This document shows, piece after piece, positions 46,001-53,360 of a DNA stretch of 64,000 nucleotides. Under the pieces are notes generated by a model, which saw nothing but the letters and a program-made list of their open reading frames with translations, did not search any database and was not told the DNA's origin. A program made the translations under genes and the position numbers. The stretch comes from Lacrimispora sphenoides JCM 1415. Lineage in GTDB: Bacteria > Bacillota > Clostridia > Lachnospirales > Lachnospiraceae. The stretch is from contig NZ_LT630003.1 of NCBI RefSeq assembly GCF_900105615.1, forward strand, positions 3,286,001 through 3,350,000, written 5' to 3'. Within the stretch, counting starts at the first letter, position 1, and each line of letters starts with the position of its first letter.

Positions 46001-46090
46001 CCCCCCACCGGATGCTCCAAACTGGGGCAGCATTGCCACGGCAAGGAATACAGCTAATGCCTTCCTGTACCGCTTTAATAAAGCATTCAT
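40088..46090 (-). CDS. Giant surface pectinase: GH28-type and PL9-type beta-helices with Fn3 and cell-wall-binding repeats
   Basis: A 2000-residue exported protein. Order: signal peptide (1-34); Ala/Pro/Ser-rich ATPSNA-type linker (about 35-90); fibronectin III domain (about 105-225); GH28 polygalacturonase-like beta-helix (about 226-740) with NGDGIE (483), TGDDAVNF (505), HGGAIAAGSH (541) and RFKS (573) in the places of the catalytic Asp, Asp-Asp, His and Arg-Lys motifs; several Fn3 domains (about 740-1065); a lectin-like beta-sandwich (about 1077-1343); a PL9-type right-handed helix (about 1450-1810) with NADGFA (1607) and DDGWDLYN (1634), the calcium-site signature; a PEPEPK linker (about 1827-1855); and choline-binding-type wall repeats (about 1883-2000). 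It should attack polygalacturonate by both hydrolysis and elimination while held on the wall. GGGAGG before the ATG; cre-like palindromes upstream. Activity of either domain is inferred. Confidence 0.88.
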   Translation of the reverse strand: MNALLKRYRKALAVFLAVAMLPQFGASGGGTAYAELSSALDGIKEATPSNAAATPSSADASQAYGEVSVLETVATPSVAAASPSNAELSLTGESRYSRSEGSYDVTNVRVLKLAYDDTSMTLVWDKPENYGDVANYNVYCDEVKIGDARSNFAEHADWAHTYMNAFYGYYDAQGIDMVKTDIHTFRADGLSPDTSYTFSVVAVDAAGTELGDKASVVWSTTGTPEVFDIRDYGAEPVESGFTSSGEETDAFIVNNTKAIQSAIDACNEGGKVVIPSGIYMSGSLYLKSNMTLELEEGAVLFGSPNVGHYDQNYLLYPYSTDTRSWALINAYSADENGLFENIRIVGKGTVYGNGWKYGSGSTISGDGYSPAFQKRQSGDPDWTKAELQKYALKNWVAGSNSKVSGSSNFGILAKSAYDMGKGKGLNDSEAYAMRPNLIVLRGVNGVYIEGITVENPANHTIAVLDSEHVVSENVKYITYDANNGDGIELGNTQDAMVFNNFFDTGDDAVNFATGMGKGVQDTDQRPSSNIWTFNNFLRECHGGAIAAGSHTGAGIGKILVEDNVLNHSDMPFRFKSAPVNGGGVSDILIRDCAVGDAQQVFTFSTSYSDANQAVTVEPADKPAEFHEIDAYNITADTITKNTFEITASVDYGKMFQPWHTHHDLYFQDITFTNIEPSLAKSSESLAGVSNAVFHNVAMNWRGIEKKDNDAAASDYKAWGSVKFCNDLSFTGTTTQSTVSYDAMAKPVWSDDVLTVASASEASRNGSERRVKLKWPAAEDGEQETGIGGITGYIVETYLNDELIDVTKPVTGTSCELGGLSPDMTYVFKVYAVDAPGNKVLGLLYDWTTSGGEDPEVKEPADGKIAFSGIGYTWGTAKFKSAKAADSRIRGYRAYVNGELAATVYNYQLEKPEAEEISMTVGRMLEDRNDVYLEAFTDSEQIYEYEEETVKTTRAYDYLAPVWKSSGLKVSLSGNDFILSWNEPEDESGIYAYRVYADGKPVYTTEGDYFNHVNGAYTTKDTSFAVSGLDPAEHHTFRVEAADGWWKALNGSGPFHWTNSGPAGSWNGPEEEVLWRSSAFGQSTDLNFSSNVLDNKVGVNCTWPVGSGEPLGMEGRPVQDVVIESRGGKLQAGHDGLTFYYAEVPANKNFSLTADVIVEQMGPENGTNPNQQEGAGLMVRDINGSPRKDPLEEGYEEYPAASNMVILHAGSAGKTLNADLNLLAAARYGVNSPAGNLKSVKTTATFEKSVSKADKKYAPEDAPYSSNFYGTQMMLRLERTDEGFKASHLDEEGNVVSTYTFTDKNVTPNIVAHLDKDIMYVGFFAARNARMSVKNISLVLSDVEKADESPAYIAPDDESASLYVASAAYTNRSAYTVQALTNQSGRMTVSQDGAVIAANKEVTGGVQFNCPAVITGDEAEFKLGFVPNEGADAGKEKVQTFRVKKESYGNDLYAAPDGSEYGAGTMEAPMSMESAISRLVPGGTIYMAEGTYGPFQIPMSSSGNKNARKALTARGAVKIAGSGKIFVLDSDYWDVTGLDVDGKNVEGSRGVMIHGSHNVMKDSLIHNTSSDAGLTITKSRGSRTLWPSYNLIENCESYENIDGSRINADGFASKSCSGDDNRFINCVSHDNADDGWDLYNTLSDGPNGRTIIENCVAYNNGNNGFKLGGEGREVSSILRNSVAFHNNLDGITDNFNPGELTIENNTSFDNRRFNIIMRPSPYKTDSDGNLTADGTVVNNVSYRTASYSASLDKVYDDKIAAREISNNYFYQKGMNAITADNFLSLNPAECFSRVNGRIVFGDFLRPAEGSVIRMAGAGADLPGINDPEPEPEPEPKPEPEPKPEPEPKPEPEPKPEPGKNTGGGSDSDRDYGIKDRSDETKGSWKKDGEGWRFQRQDGSYPKEEWVKVNGTWYYFGLTGHMATGWNVVGGIWYFMDQNGAMKTDWVMWNGTWYYMNLDGSMAVGWIKVHDKWYYLNQSGECLMNTITPDGYRVNENGAWVK
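40522..40616 (-). repeat. 18-base coding repeat (PEPEPK linker)
   Basis: About four to five tandem 18-base units (GGCTCCGGCTCCGGTTTT on the plus strand) encode the Pro-Glu-Pro-Glu-Pro-Lys linker before the wall-binding repeats. Such runs can change length by slippage. Confidence 0.85.
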
Positions 46091-46112
46091 ATTTGTTCCC
46101 TCCCAAATGGTA

Positions 46113-46128
46113 GTGTAAGCGCTTACAC
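46113..46128. promoter_or_regulatory. cre-like palindrome upstream of the giant pectinase
   Basis: Perfect 16-base palindrome GTGTAAGCGCTTACAC, 23 bases before the start codon. It matches the CcpA catabolite-responsive element pattern TGTAANCGNTNACA; a LacI-family operator is the alternative. Binding here would block transcription or early elongation. Confidence 0.7.
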
Positions 46129-46313
46129 ATAAATATTACAGCGAAGAAAATTATTAATCAACTACTTCTTTCCTATCATTCCAAACTTTGTAAATAAATC
46201 CCAACTTATATTAGTATTTATCACTAAAATATCTAGGTTTAACCAAAATTTTGCTAATGCTTTTTTATATATTTCTCAATTTCTTTTGGTTATTATTATG
46301 GGTTTAATACATG

Positions 46314-46327
46314 GTTAAGCGCTTACA
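46314..46327. promoter_or_regulatory. Second cre-like site
   Basis: GTTAAGCGCTTACA, with a perfect TAAGCGCTTA core (46316-46325), about 200 bases upstream of the first site. Two sites in one 435-base control region (46091-46525) may allow looping. The remainder of the gap holds AT-rich DNA and a TATAAT (46460-46465) for the gene on the plus strand. Confidence 0.6.
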
Positions 46328-46525
46328 TCATTCGACATTTTTTTTATTTTAAAGATGACCGTTCCGATTTTCTGCGACCGCCCGACTAAATCCACCACGA
46401 TGTCAAATATATAAAAAAAGACTAAAAGACGAGGCTTCTCATTATCTTCACAATTATGGTATAATCATTTTATAAGGTATGGATAATATCAAGTTATGGA
46501 TAATATTGTTTTCGGAGGTCTTTAT

Positions 46526-47155
46526 ATGATAGAAAAATTGGCCTGCAAGCTGGGACGCAATGATGAAATACCAAATATTGAATTGGCTGAATATCTGTGT
46601 CATCACAATGATTCTGCCGGAATTAGGGAAATAGTTGACGGATTCAAAGGTACAGATAGAGCAGTTGCCAATGACTGTATTAAGGTATTGTATGAAATAG
46701 GTGAAAGAAACCCAAAATTGATTTCTGATTACGCAAATGAATTTATTTCCTGTCTGTGCTCAAAAAACAATCGATTGGTATGGGGAAGTATGATGGCATT
46801 AGCTAAGATAGCGGAGTATGCTTCTCAACCTATTTTTGAAAAATTATCAGAAATTAAATCGGCTTATGAAGAAGGAAGCGTTATCACTGTTGACAACAGC
46901 ATAAGCGTATTTGCAAAATTGTGCAAAGCTAACGGCAGCTATGCGGAAACAGTCTTCCCAATAATCATAAACCATTTTCAAAAATGCAAACCCAGAGAGG
47001 TGCCCCAACATGCTGAACGGGCGGCAATCTGCTTTAATAGTGAAAATGCAAGTGATTTTATTAAAGTTTTAGAAGAACGGAGATCCGGCTTAACACCGCC
47101 TCAGCAAGCTCGTATCAATAAATTGCTGAAAAAACTTCATGCCCTGCAGCAATAA
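46526..47155 (+). CDS. HEAT-repeat-like protein of unknown function
   Basis: A 209-residue soluble protein made of repeated paired helices (NDSAGIREIVDGFKGTDRAVANDCIKVLYEIGE in outline: helix, turn, helix; then NRLVWGSMMALAKIAEY), the look of a HEAT/ARM-like solenoid. I do not recognise a named family. The start at 46526 follows GGAGG by seven bases; ten upstream codons in frame lack a ribosome site. The next gene, 90 bases on in the same direction, encodes a YcaQ/AlkZ-type glycosylase; AlkC/AlkD DNA glycosylases are also HEAT-like, but their catalytic Asp/Trp motifs are not evident here. Function unassigned. Confidence 0.75.
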   Translation: MIEKLACKLGRNDEIPNIELAEYLCHHNDSAGIREIVDGFKGTDRAVANDCIKVLYEIGERNPKLISDYANEFISCLCSKNNRLVWGSMMALAKIAEYASQPIFEKLSEIKSAYEEGSVITVDNSISVFAKLCKANGSYAETVFPIIINHFQKCKPREVPQHAERAAICFNSENASDFIKVLEERRSGLTPPQQARINKLLKKLHALQQ

Positions 47156-47245
47156 CACACTGCTCCGTAAAAAAAGGAAGTTTAAACATTACTATATCAA
47201 AAAAGAGTATCATTATGAAACTGGTAATTTACCGGGAGGAAACCT

Positions 47246-48454
47246 ATGATCACTTTAACTAACAAACAGGCAAGGCATTTTATGCTTCTCAAACACGGGC
47301 TGCTGGGCGATTACAAATTTAACGGGAAACAGGGCACCTTTGATTTTGTGCGCCAGACAGGCTGTATTCAATTTGATCCGGTTGATTCCTGCGGAAAGAA
47401 TGCGGAACTTACCCTGCAGTCCCGTGTCAAAGGCTTTACAAAGCAAACACTTTACGAGCTGTTGTATAATGACCGAATGCTTGTGGATTATCCTGATAAA
47501 AATCTTTCCATCATTCCCACAGAAGACTGGCCGTATTTCGAACGTTATCGGAATGCTGCACGAGAAGGCGGACGGCGTTTCAAAGAACTGAAGGAGTTGG
47601 AGGCAAACACGAAAGATTACATCCAGGCAAACGGAGCGGTCGGCTCTGACAGCCTGCCCATAAAGGGCAGTATACACTGGCACTCTTCCATTCATTGGAG
47701 CGGTAATTGGAGCGGCGATACCAATGCGTCACGGGCGGTACTGGAGCAGTTATATTCTACCGGTGAGCTGATCATTCATCATAAGAAAGGTTCAAGAAAG
47801 TATTACGACCTCACCCATAAGTATTTGCCTGCCGAACTCCTCGACATTCCTGACCCGCTGCCGGATGAATTTGAACATCAAAAATGGCGTATTCTTCGGC
47901 GGATAGGCGCAGTAGGGCTTCTATGGAATCGTCCTTCCGATGCTTGGTTAAATATTTGGGGGCTTAAGACTCCTCAAAGAACTGAAATGTTCAAAGAATT
48001 GCTTGACGAAGGGAAAATTCTGCAAGTCAGTGTAGAAGGCATAAAGGATATTCTTTTCTGCCAGGCAGAGGATTTTTTACTTATAGAAACGGTATTAAAA
48101 GCCGATACCTTTAAACCCCGCTGTGAACTGATTGCACCGCTTGACTGCATGATGTGGGACAGAAAGCTGATCCGTGCATTATTTGGCTTTGAATACACCT
48201 GGGAAATCTATACTCCGGCTGACAAACGTAAATATGGCTTTTATGTTTTACCGATGCTTTATGGCAGCAGTTTTATCGGACGTGTGGAAGCAGTCGCTGA
48301 CATAAAGAAGAGTACACTGGTTGTAAAAAACATCTGGTATGAAGATGGAATCAGGCAAACAAAGAAGCTTCAGGCAGCCGTTAACGGCTGTATGAAACGG
48401 TTCGCTAAATTTAATGAGTGTGATGTGATTGATTATGCATATCTGGAGGCATGA
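47246..48454 (+). CDS. Winged-helix protein of the YcaQ/AlkZ DNA glycosylase family
   Basis: A 402-residue member of the HTH_42 family, built from three winged helices and known from Escherichia YcaQ (AlkX) and the Streptomyces enzyme AlkZ, which excise bulky alkylated bases and unhook interstrand crosslinks. The active-site Gln-hydrophobic-Asp/Gln motif fits GCIQFDPVD (Gln42-Phe-Asp44). Other family landmarks: SRVKGFTKQTLYELLY, WSGDTNASRAVLEQLYSTGELI, and CELIAPLDCMMWDRKLIRALFGFEYTWEIY. GGAGG precedes the ATG. Glycosylase activity is by family. Confidence 0.85.
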   Translation: MITLTNKQARHFMLLKHGLLGDYKFNGKQGTFDFVRQTGCIQFDPVDSCGKNAELTLQSRVKGFTKQTLYELLYNDRMLVDYPDKNLSIIPTEDWPYFERYRNAAREGGRRFKELKELEANTKDYIQANGAVGSDSLPIKGSIHWHSSIHWSGNWSGDTNASRAVLEQLYSTGELIIHHKKGSRKYYDLTHKYLPAELLDIPDPLPDEFEHQKWRILRRIGAVGLLWNRPSDAWLNIWGLKTPQRTEMFKELLDEGKILQVSVEGIKDILFCQAEDFLLIETVLKADTFKPRCELIAPLDCMMWDRKLIRALFGFEYTWEIYTPADKRKYGFYVLPMLYGSSFIGRVEAVADIKKSTLVVKNIWYEDGIRQTKKLQAAVNGCMKRFAKFNECDVIDYAYLEA

Positions 48455-48516
48455 CAGACAACATTTATATCTCAATGCCGGCGTCTGGATACCTGGCAAA
48501 GAAATCGTAGATTACC

Positions 48517-48565
48517 AAAAATGAGGATGCATGCAAAGGACCCCGTTGCATGTATCCTCATTTTT
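48517..48565. terminator. Bidirectional terminator between the glycosylase gene and the nucleoside operon
   Basis: About 19-base stem AAAATGAGGATGCATGCAA / TTGCATGTATCCTCATTTT with a nine-base loop and T-runs on both sides, between convergent genes. Confidence 0.88.
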
Positions 48566-48603
48566 ATTATTAAGTATCATATGGCTGATAAGCTTAAAAT
48601 CTA

Positions 48604-49521
48604 TTAAACATCTTTATATCTTTTATAAGTTTTTATAGAAAAAATTGCCAAACCCATCAAAGTGGCAAAATACGGTATTGTTTTTACCAAATCAGACGGT
48701 AACCCCATGGATGCAGCTACATTGGAAAACGCATCTGCTATACCAAATAATACAGAAACAGCCGCAGAACCTATAGCAGTCTGTCTGCCCATTGCTTCTG
48801 CCGCCAGGGCAATCCAGCCTCTGCCACTCACCATATCTCTGGAAAACCATGATACATATCCCATAGACATGAATGCGCCGCCAAATCCACACATGATACC
48901 GCTTAGCAGTAAGGCGGTTGCCTGTGTTTTAACCACACTGATGCCAACGGATTCCGCTGCTGTTTTCTTCTCACCGACCGCACGTATATGGTAACCAAGA
49001 GCGGTTCCTTTTAATAGAAAATAAGTAAAAATAACAGAGAATATGGAAAGATAAGTCAAAACATTATGTCCTGAAAGAATACTTCCTAAAACAGGAATAT
49101 TCTCAATGACCGGAATTCGAAGAACAGGCAGGGTCTTACTGGCTAATGCCACACTGGTTCCTTTATCATGAGCTGTCAGATAAAGGAAAAACACGGTTCC
49201 GCCGCTGGCCAGACTATTAATTGCTATGCCCCCTAATATAATATTTGTTTTATAATACAGTGTAAAAAAAGCTAATATTCCGGTAAAAAAAACAGCTGCG
49301 GCCAAGGCCATTAATAAACCGATAAAAGCACTTTGAGTTAAAAAGCTAAAATACATTCCTGCAAATGCTGCAATCAGCATTAAACCCTCCAGGGCAATAT
49401 TGGGTACCCCCGCCACATCGGAAATAACCGCTCCCATTGACGCAAAGAGCAAAGGAGTTGTAACTCTGAAAACTGAATATACAAAATCACTTGTGAATAT
49501 TGAATTAGAAAACTCCCTCAT
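48604..49521 (-). CDS. Nucleoside ABC importer permease, NupQ/YufQ type
   Basis: A 305-residue membrane permease with about eight to ten hydrophobic segments of the branched/ribose-type group (VYSVFRVTTPLLFASMGAVISDVAGVPNIALEGLMLIAAF, split by the usual EGLML landmark). It pairs with the larger permease to form the channel of a BMP-dependent nucleoside importer. Its start lies 17 bases inside the end of the upstream permease gene with GGGGAGG before it. Last gene of the operon, followed by a strong terminator. Confidence 0.9.
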   Translation of the reverse strand: MREFSNSIFTSDFVYSVFRVTTPLLFASMGAVISDVAGVPNIALEGLMLIAAFAGMYFSFLTQSAFIGLLMALAAAVFFTGILAFFTLYYKTNIILGGIAINSLASGGTVFFLYLTAHDKGTSVALASKTLPVLRIPVIENIPVLGSILSGHNVLTYLSIFSVIFTYFLLKGTALGYHIRAVGEKKTAAESVGISVVKTQATALLLSGIMCGFGGAFMSMGYVSWFSRDMVSGRGWIALAAEAMGRQTAIGSAAVSVLFGIADAFSNVAASMGLPSDLVKTIPYFATLMGLAIFSIKTYKRYKDV

Positions 49522-50575
49522 TTTTAACCTCCCCGATTTTCACATCCTTTTCAATCCAGGCTTGCTTATACTTATGCAAAAATTTTTCGGCAGATATTAA
49601 CAGAATAATCAGGCTCTGTAAAATTGCAATCATTTCTGTGGGCACATCTGCAAAACGATTTACCAGATCCGCTCCGACCCTTAAATATCCCACAAATAGA
49701 GCTGCACCAACGACTCCGAAGGGATTGTTATTTGCCAGCATTGCAATCATAGCTCCATCAAACCCATAACCAGGAAGTGCGGTCCATTCGAACCTCTTAT
49801 GCAATCCCAGACATTCCACAATCCCACCGCATCCGGCGACCGCACCTGCAATTACGTGTACGAGAATAATTACCTTTGTTACGCGAATACCTGAATATTT
49901 CGCAAAACGGATGTTAGTTCCCGTAGCCCGCACTTCGTATCCGCCTTTTGTTTTATACAGAAAGATATAAATAATGACGACACACAAGATTGCTATTATA
50001 AGGCCCAGATGGACTCTTGTTCCGCTTATGACCGTCGGCAGCAATGCCGCTTTACGATACTTATAGGATACCAGCGATGACACGGAAGGATCACGCATAA
50101 TATTGTTTAAAATATAACAACCGATTCCGTAAGCAATATTATTCATCATCAGGGAAGTGACCATTTCATTTGCACCGTATTTTGCTTTTAGAACGCCAGG
50201 TACCAGCATGACCAAAATTCCGGTAGCCGCCCCTGCGGCTATACAGACAAACGGAAATATATAAAAGGGAAGCTGGAACCAGATAGCGACCAGAGAGCCT
50301 GCAATTCCGGACATAAAGAATACTCCTTCGCCCCCAAGATTAAATAAACCTGCTTGAAACAGCAGCGCCATAGAAAGTCCTGAAAAAATAAGAGGAATTG
50401 CAGTTTCTACTATATTCCCCAAATATCTTCTGGAAGAAAGTGGTTGTACGAGAAATATTTTAATGGATTCAACGGGTTGATCGCTTACAAATAGGATGAT
50501 GATGAACGCAACCAGCATTGCAGCAATCATGGAAACCGCTGTTCTTAGCATGTTAAAGGTTCTTTCTCTGCTCAT
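49505..50575 (-). CDS. Nucleoside ABC importer permease, NupP/YufP type
   Basis: A 356-residue permease with about ten membrane segments of the RbsC/BMP-importer group. Landmarks are IVETAIPLIFSGLSMALLFQAGLFNLGGEG and GYEVRATGTNIRFAKYSGI, standard for YufP-like subunits. It overlaps the ATPase gene by four bases (ATGA) and the second permease by 17. Confidence 0.91.
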   Translation of the reverse strand: MSRERTFNMLRTAVSMIAAMLVAFIIILFVSDQPVESIKIFLVQPLSSRRYLGNIVETAIPLIFSGLSMALLFQAGLFNLGGEGVFFMSGIAGSLVAIWFQLPFYIFPFVCIAAGAATGILVMLVPGVLKAKYGANEMVTSLMMNNIAYGIGCYILNNIMRDPSVSSLVSYKYRKAALLPTVISGTRVHLGLIIAILCVVIIYIFLYKTKGGYEVRATGTNIRFAKYSGIRVTKVIILVHVIAGAVAGCGGIVECLGLHKRFEWTALPGYGFDGAMIAMLANNNPFGVVGAALFVGYLRVGADLVNRFADVPTEMIAILQSLIILLISAEKFLHKYKQAWIEKDVKIGEVKNEGVF

Positions 50576-52128
50576 TCCTGGTTTACCGCCTTTCTGACCT
50601 GTTCCGCCCCGTGTCTTTTGATTCCCAGCATATAAAGGCCCAGCTTTTCTTCATCCAGTCCCTCTGTATGATCAAAGTAAGCGACGATTTCTCCTTCATA
50701 CATGACAGCGACAACATCTGATAATTTCAATACCTCACTTAAATCCGCTGATATTAAAAGTACTGCACAGCCCTTTTCGCTGAGTTCCACTATTTTCTTA
50801 TGAATAATGTGTGCGGCGCCAATGTCCACTCCTCTAGTCGGCTGTTCAGCAATCAGTATATTAGGCTCATCTCCACATTCCCTTGCAACTACTACCTTCT
50901 GCATATTTCCGCCTGAAAGCATTCCTACTGGCTGGTGCCCGCCGGTACATCGTATTTCATAGCTCTTAATGTTTCTTTCAACAAATGCGTGAATATTCTT
51001 GAAATTTAAAAAACCGTGATTGCTGAATATCTTTGAACTCAAACGATTGGATATCATATTTTCCCTGATGGATTCACTTGCTGATACTCCCTGATCAAGC
51101 CTGTCTTCCGGAATATAACCGAACTTTGTTTTTCTGATGTCAGAAACCTCATAGTTTTCTATATTTCTCCCCTCAAACAGAATCTTTCCTTCCTGAATGC
51201 GTTTGCGCTTTGTCATTAAATCCACCAATTCTGCCTGACCGTTTCCCTGAACTCCTGCTATGCCAAAAATCATGCCGCTTTTGACTCCAAAGGAAATATC
51301 TTTAAGGACCTGTACGCCGCTTTTATCTCTATAGGAAATTTCGTCTGCATTAATATATATTTTTCCAAAATCTCTTTTTTCCTTTGCTATCGATGTATCC
51401 ATTTCACATCCTATGATCAGATTCGAGATTTCCTGTTCTGTAACATGTTCACATTCATAGGTTCCTATCGTCTTTCCGCTTCTCATTACGGTAATCCGAT
51501 CTGATATCTGCTTGATCTCCGGTATTTTATGTGATATGAAAACAATCGTATGCCCTTGCTGCTTCAAATTTTCCAACTCATCAAATAACTGCTTTGTTTC
51601 CTGCGGTGCCAAAACTGCTGTCGGCTCGTCTAAAATGAGTATTTCGGCGCCTCGTGCCAATGCTTTTAATATTTCCACTTTTTGCTTCACGCCTACCGGA
51701 AGATTCTTTGTTATTTCTTTTGGATTAACCTTAAGATTGTATTTCTGACTTATTTCATCGGTAAACCGCTCCGCCTCCTCCTTATTTACGAACAGATATT
51801 TCTGGGGTTCCATTCCTAAAACAATGTTTTGAGCAACAGAAAAGGAATCCACCAGCATAAAATGCTGATGTACCATTCCAATCCCTTCCCCAATGGCCTC
51901 CTTTGAACTGGAAAAGCTTACCGGTTTCCCTTTTAAGATCATACTCCCCCGGGATGGAGCCTCCATCCCGAACAGGATTTTCATTAATGTGGACTTTCCC
52001 GCACCGTTTTCTCCCACTAATGCATGTATTTCCCCCTTTTTTAAATTAAAAGACACATCAGAATTCGCCACAACGCCATTCCCATACACTTTGGCAATGT
52101 TATTCATCTCTAATATATAATCACCCAT
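50572..52128 (-). CDS. Nucleoside ABC importer ATP-binding protein, NupO/YufO type
   Basis: A 518-residue ATPase with two fused nucleotide-binding domains, as in sugar/nucleoside importers. Domain 1 has Walker A GENGAGKSTLMK, LPVGVKQKVEILKAL and Walker B ILILDEPTAVL. Domain 2 has GVQGNGQAELVDLM as a degenerate Walker A, MLSGGNMQKVVVAREC and Walker B NILIAEQPTRGVD, the usual asymmetry of the family. The ATG at 52128 is chosen because AAAGGTGA lies six bases upstream; a GTG at 52137 lies within that site. Confidence 0.93.
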   Translation of the reverse strand: MGDYILEMNNIAKVYGNGVVANSDVSFNLKKGEIHALVGENGAGKSTLMKILFGMEAPSRGSMILKGKPVSFSSSKEAIGEGIGMVHQHFMLVDSFSVAQNIVLGMEPQKYLFVNKEEAERFTDEISQKYNLKVNPKEITKNLPVGVKQKVEILKALARGAEILILDEPTAVLAPQETKQLFDELENLKQQGHTIVFISHKIPEIKQISDRITVMRSGKTIGTYECEHVTEQEISNLIIGCEMDTSIAKEKRDFGKIYINADEISYRDKSGVQVLKDISFGVKSGMIFGIAGVQGNGQAELVDLMTKRKRIQEGKILFEGRNIENYEVSDIRKTKFGYIPEDRLDQGVSASESIRENMISNRLSSKIFSNHGFLNFKNIHAFVERNIKSYEIRCTGGHQPVGMLSGGNMQKVVVARECGDEPNILIAEQPTRGVDIGAAHIIHKKIVELSEKGCAVLLISADLSEVLKLSDVVAVMYEGEIVAYFDHTEGLDEEKLGLYMLGIKRHGAEQVRKAVNQE

Positions 52129-52215
52129 ATTGTTCACCTTTTCTTTATCCGAACGCTTTTATCGCAATCCGCCCGCTGCTTGCTCATAAGCAAATGCTGC
52201 TTTACGGTTCAAATA

Positions 52216-53343
52216 CTACGGGCGCACATCATCCCTTATCTTGCTCACTTCTTCTGTTGTCAGTCCGGTCGGATCGGTCAGTTTGACTTCTCCATTTATT
52301 ACTTTATTTTTTAACTCCTTTATCTGCTCTCTTGCAGCTTGTGTCATTAACTTTTCATAGAACTCATTTTCTGCAATTCCCACTGCCCCTTCTTTAATTC
52401 CGTAAAAACCTTTGCTTCCATATTTCACTTCGGCATCCATGGCCTGCCGTACGATTGTAACCGCATTTTCAGGAATGTTTTTGATCGCAGACGTGATGAT
52501 TACATTCGCCATATCCGGACGGGAATCTTTTAACGACTCTGCTTGGTCGGAATCAACTCCAATGACAAATTTCCCTTTCTCTACTGCCCCGTCAATGACT
52601 CCAATACCTGACTGTCCCGCCGCCGCAAAAATAACTGATATTCCTGAATTGTAGAGAATCAGTGCATTTTCTTTTCCTTTTGCAGTATCTGTAAAATTGC
52701 CCACATAGGATGCAGCAACCTTTATATCCGGATTAATTTCTAAAGCCCCTTCAATATATCCCACTAAGAATTCATTGATTCCCGGGATATCCATTCCTCC
52801 CACAAAGCCAATGAACCCTTCATTCAGTTCTTTTGCTTTTAATGCCGCTGCTGCGCCAGCCAGATAGCTCATCTCATTATTCTTCGGAGCCATAATATAT
52901 ACGTTGGAAGGGATCTCTTCCATTTGTCCGTCTAAATTGATAAACTTTTGTTCCGGATACTCTTCTGCCGCCTGTGTCAGTGCATCATCCCCGTTACTGG
53001 ATACGGTAAGTATGAGATCATACCCCTTCTCACATAAATCCACATAAGCTGAATAATATTTCGAGGCATCACGTCCGGCTTCCACATAGTCTACCTTCAT
53101 GCCAAACTCTTTTTCTAAAAGGCCGATTGCTTCAAAGGATGCGTCAAAAAAGGATTTATCACCTAAATTACCCGGTATCATCAAAGCCACCTTATAATCG
53201 GCTGAAGTTCCATCAAACGTTTCACCGGTCGTTTTCGCAGAATTGTTACCAGCCTCCTTTTCCGGTTCCGGTGCAGAGCAGCCCGTAAATAATGTACTCA
53301 TCGATAAACACATTGCCAAAATCAAAGCTATTTTCTTTTTCAT
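52216..53343 (-). CDS. BMP-family nucleoside-binding lipoprotein
   Basis: A 375-residue lipoprotein. The signal peptide ends LFTGC with the lipidated Cys, followed by a charged linker and a BMP/PnrA-type binding domain (VALMIPGNLGDKSFFDASFEAI, YDLILTVSSNGDDALTQAAEEYPEQKF in outline, IGFVGGMDIPGINEFLVGYIEGA, FAAAGQSGIGVIDGA, VIGVDSDQAE). BMP proteins of this type (PnrA, NupN) bind purine nucleosides. AGGAGG precedes the ATG; an 87-base gap follows before the ATPase gene. Confidence 0.92.
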   Translation of the reverse strand: MKKKIALILAMCLSMSTLFTGCSAPEPEKEAGNNSAKTTGETFDGTSADYKVALMIPGNLGDKSFFDASFEAIGLLEKEFGMKVDYVEAGRDASKYYSAYVDLCEKGYDLILTVSSNGDDALTQAAEEYPEQKFINLDGQMEEIPSNVYIMAPKNNEMSYLAGAAAALKAKELNEGFIGFVGGMDIPGINEFLVGYIEGALEINPDIKVAASYVGNFTDTAKGKENALILYNSGISVIFAAAGQSGIGVIDGAVEKGKFVIGVDSDQAESLKDSRPDMANVIITSAIKNIPENAVTIVRQAMDAEVKYGSKGFYGIKEGAVGIAENEFYEKLMTQAAREQIKELKNKVINGEVKLTDPTGLTTEEVSKIRDDVRP

Positions 53344-53360
53344 GATCGTACCTCCTGATT

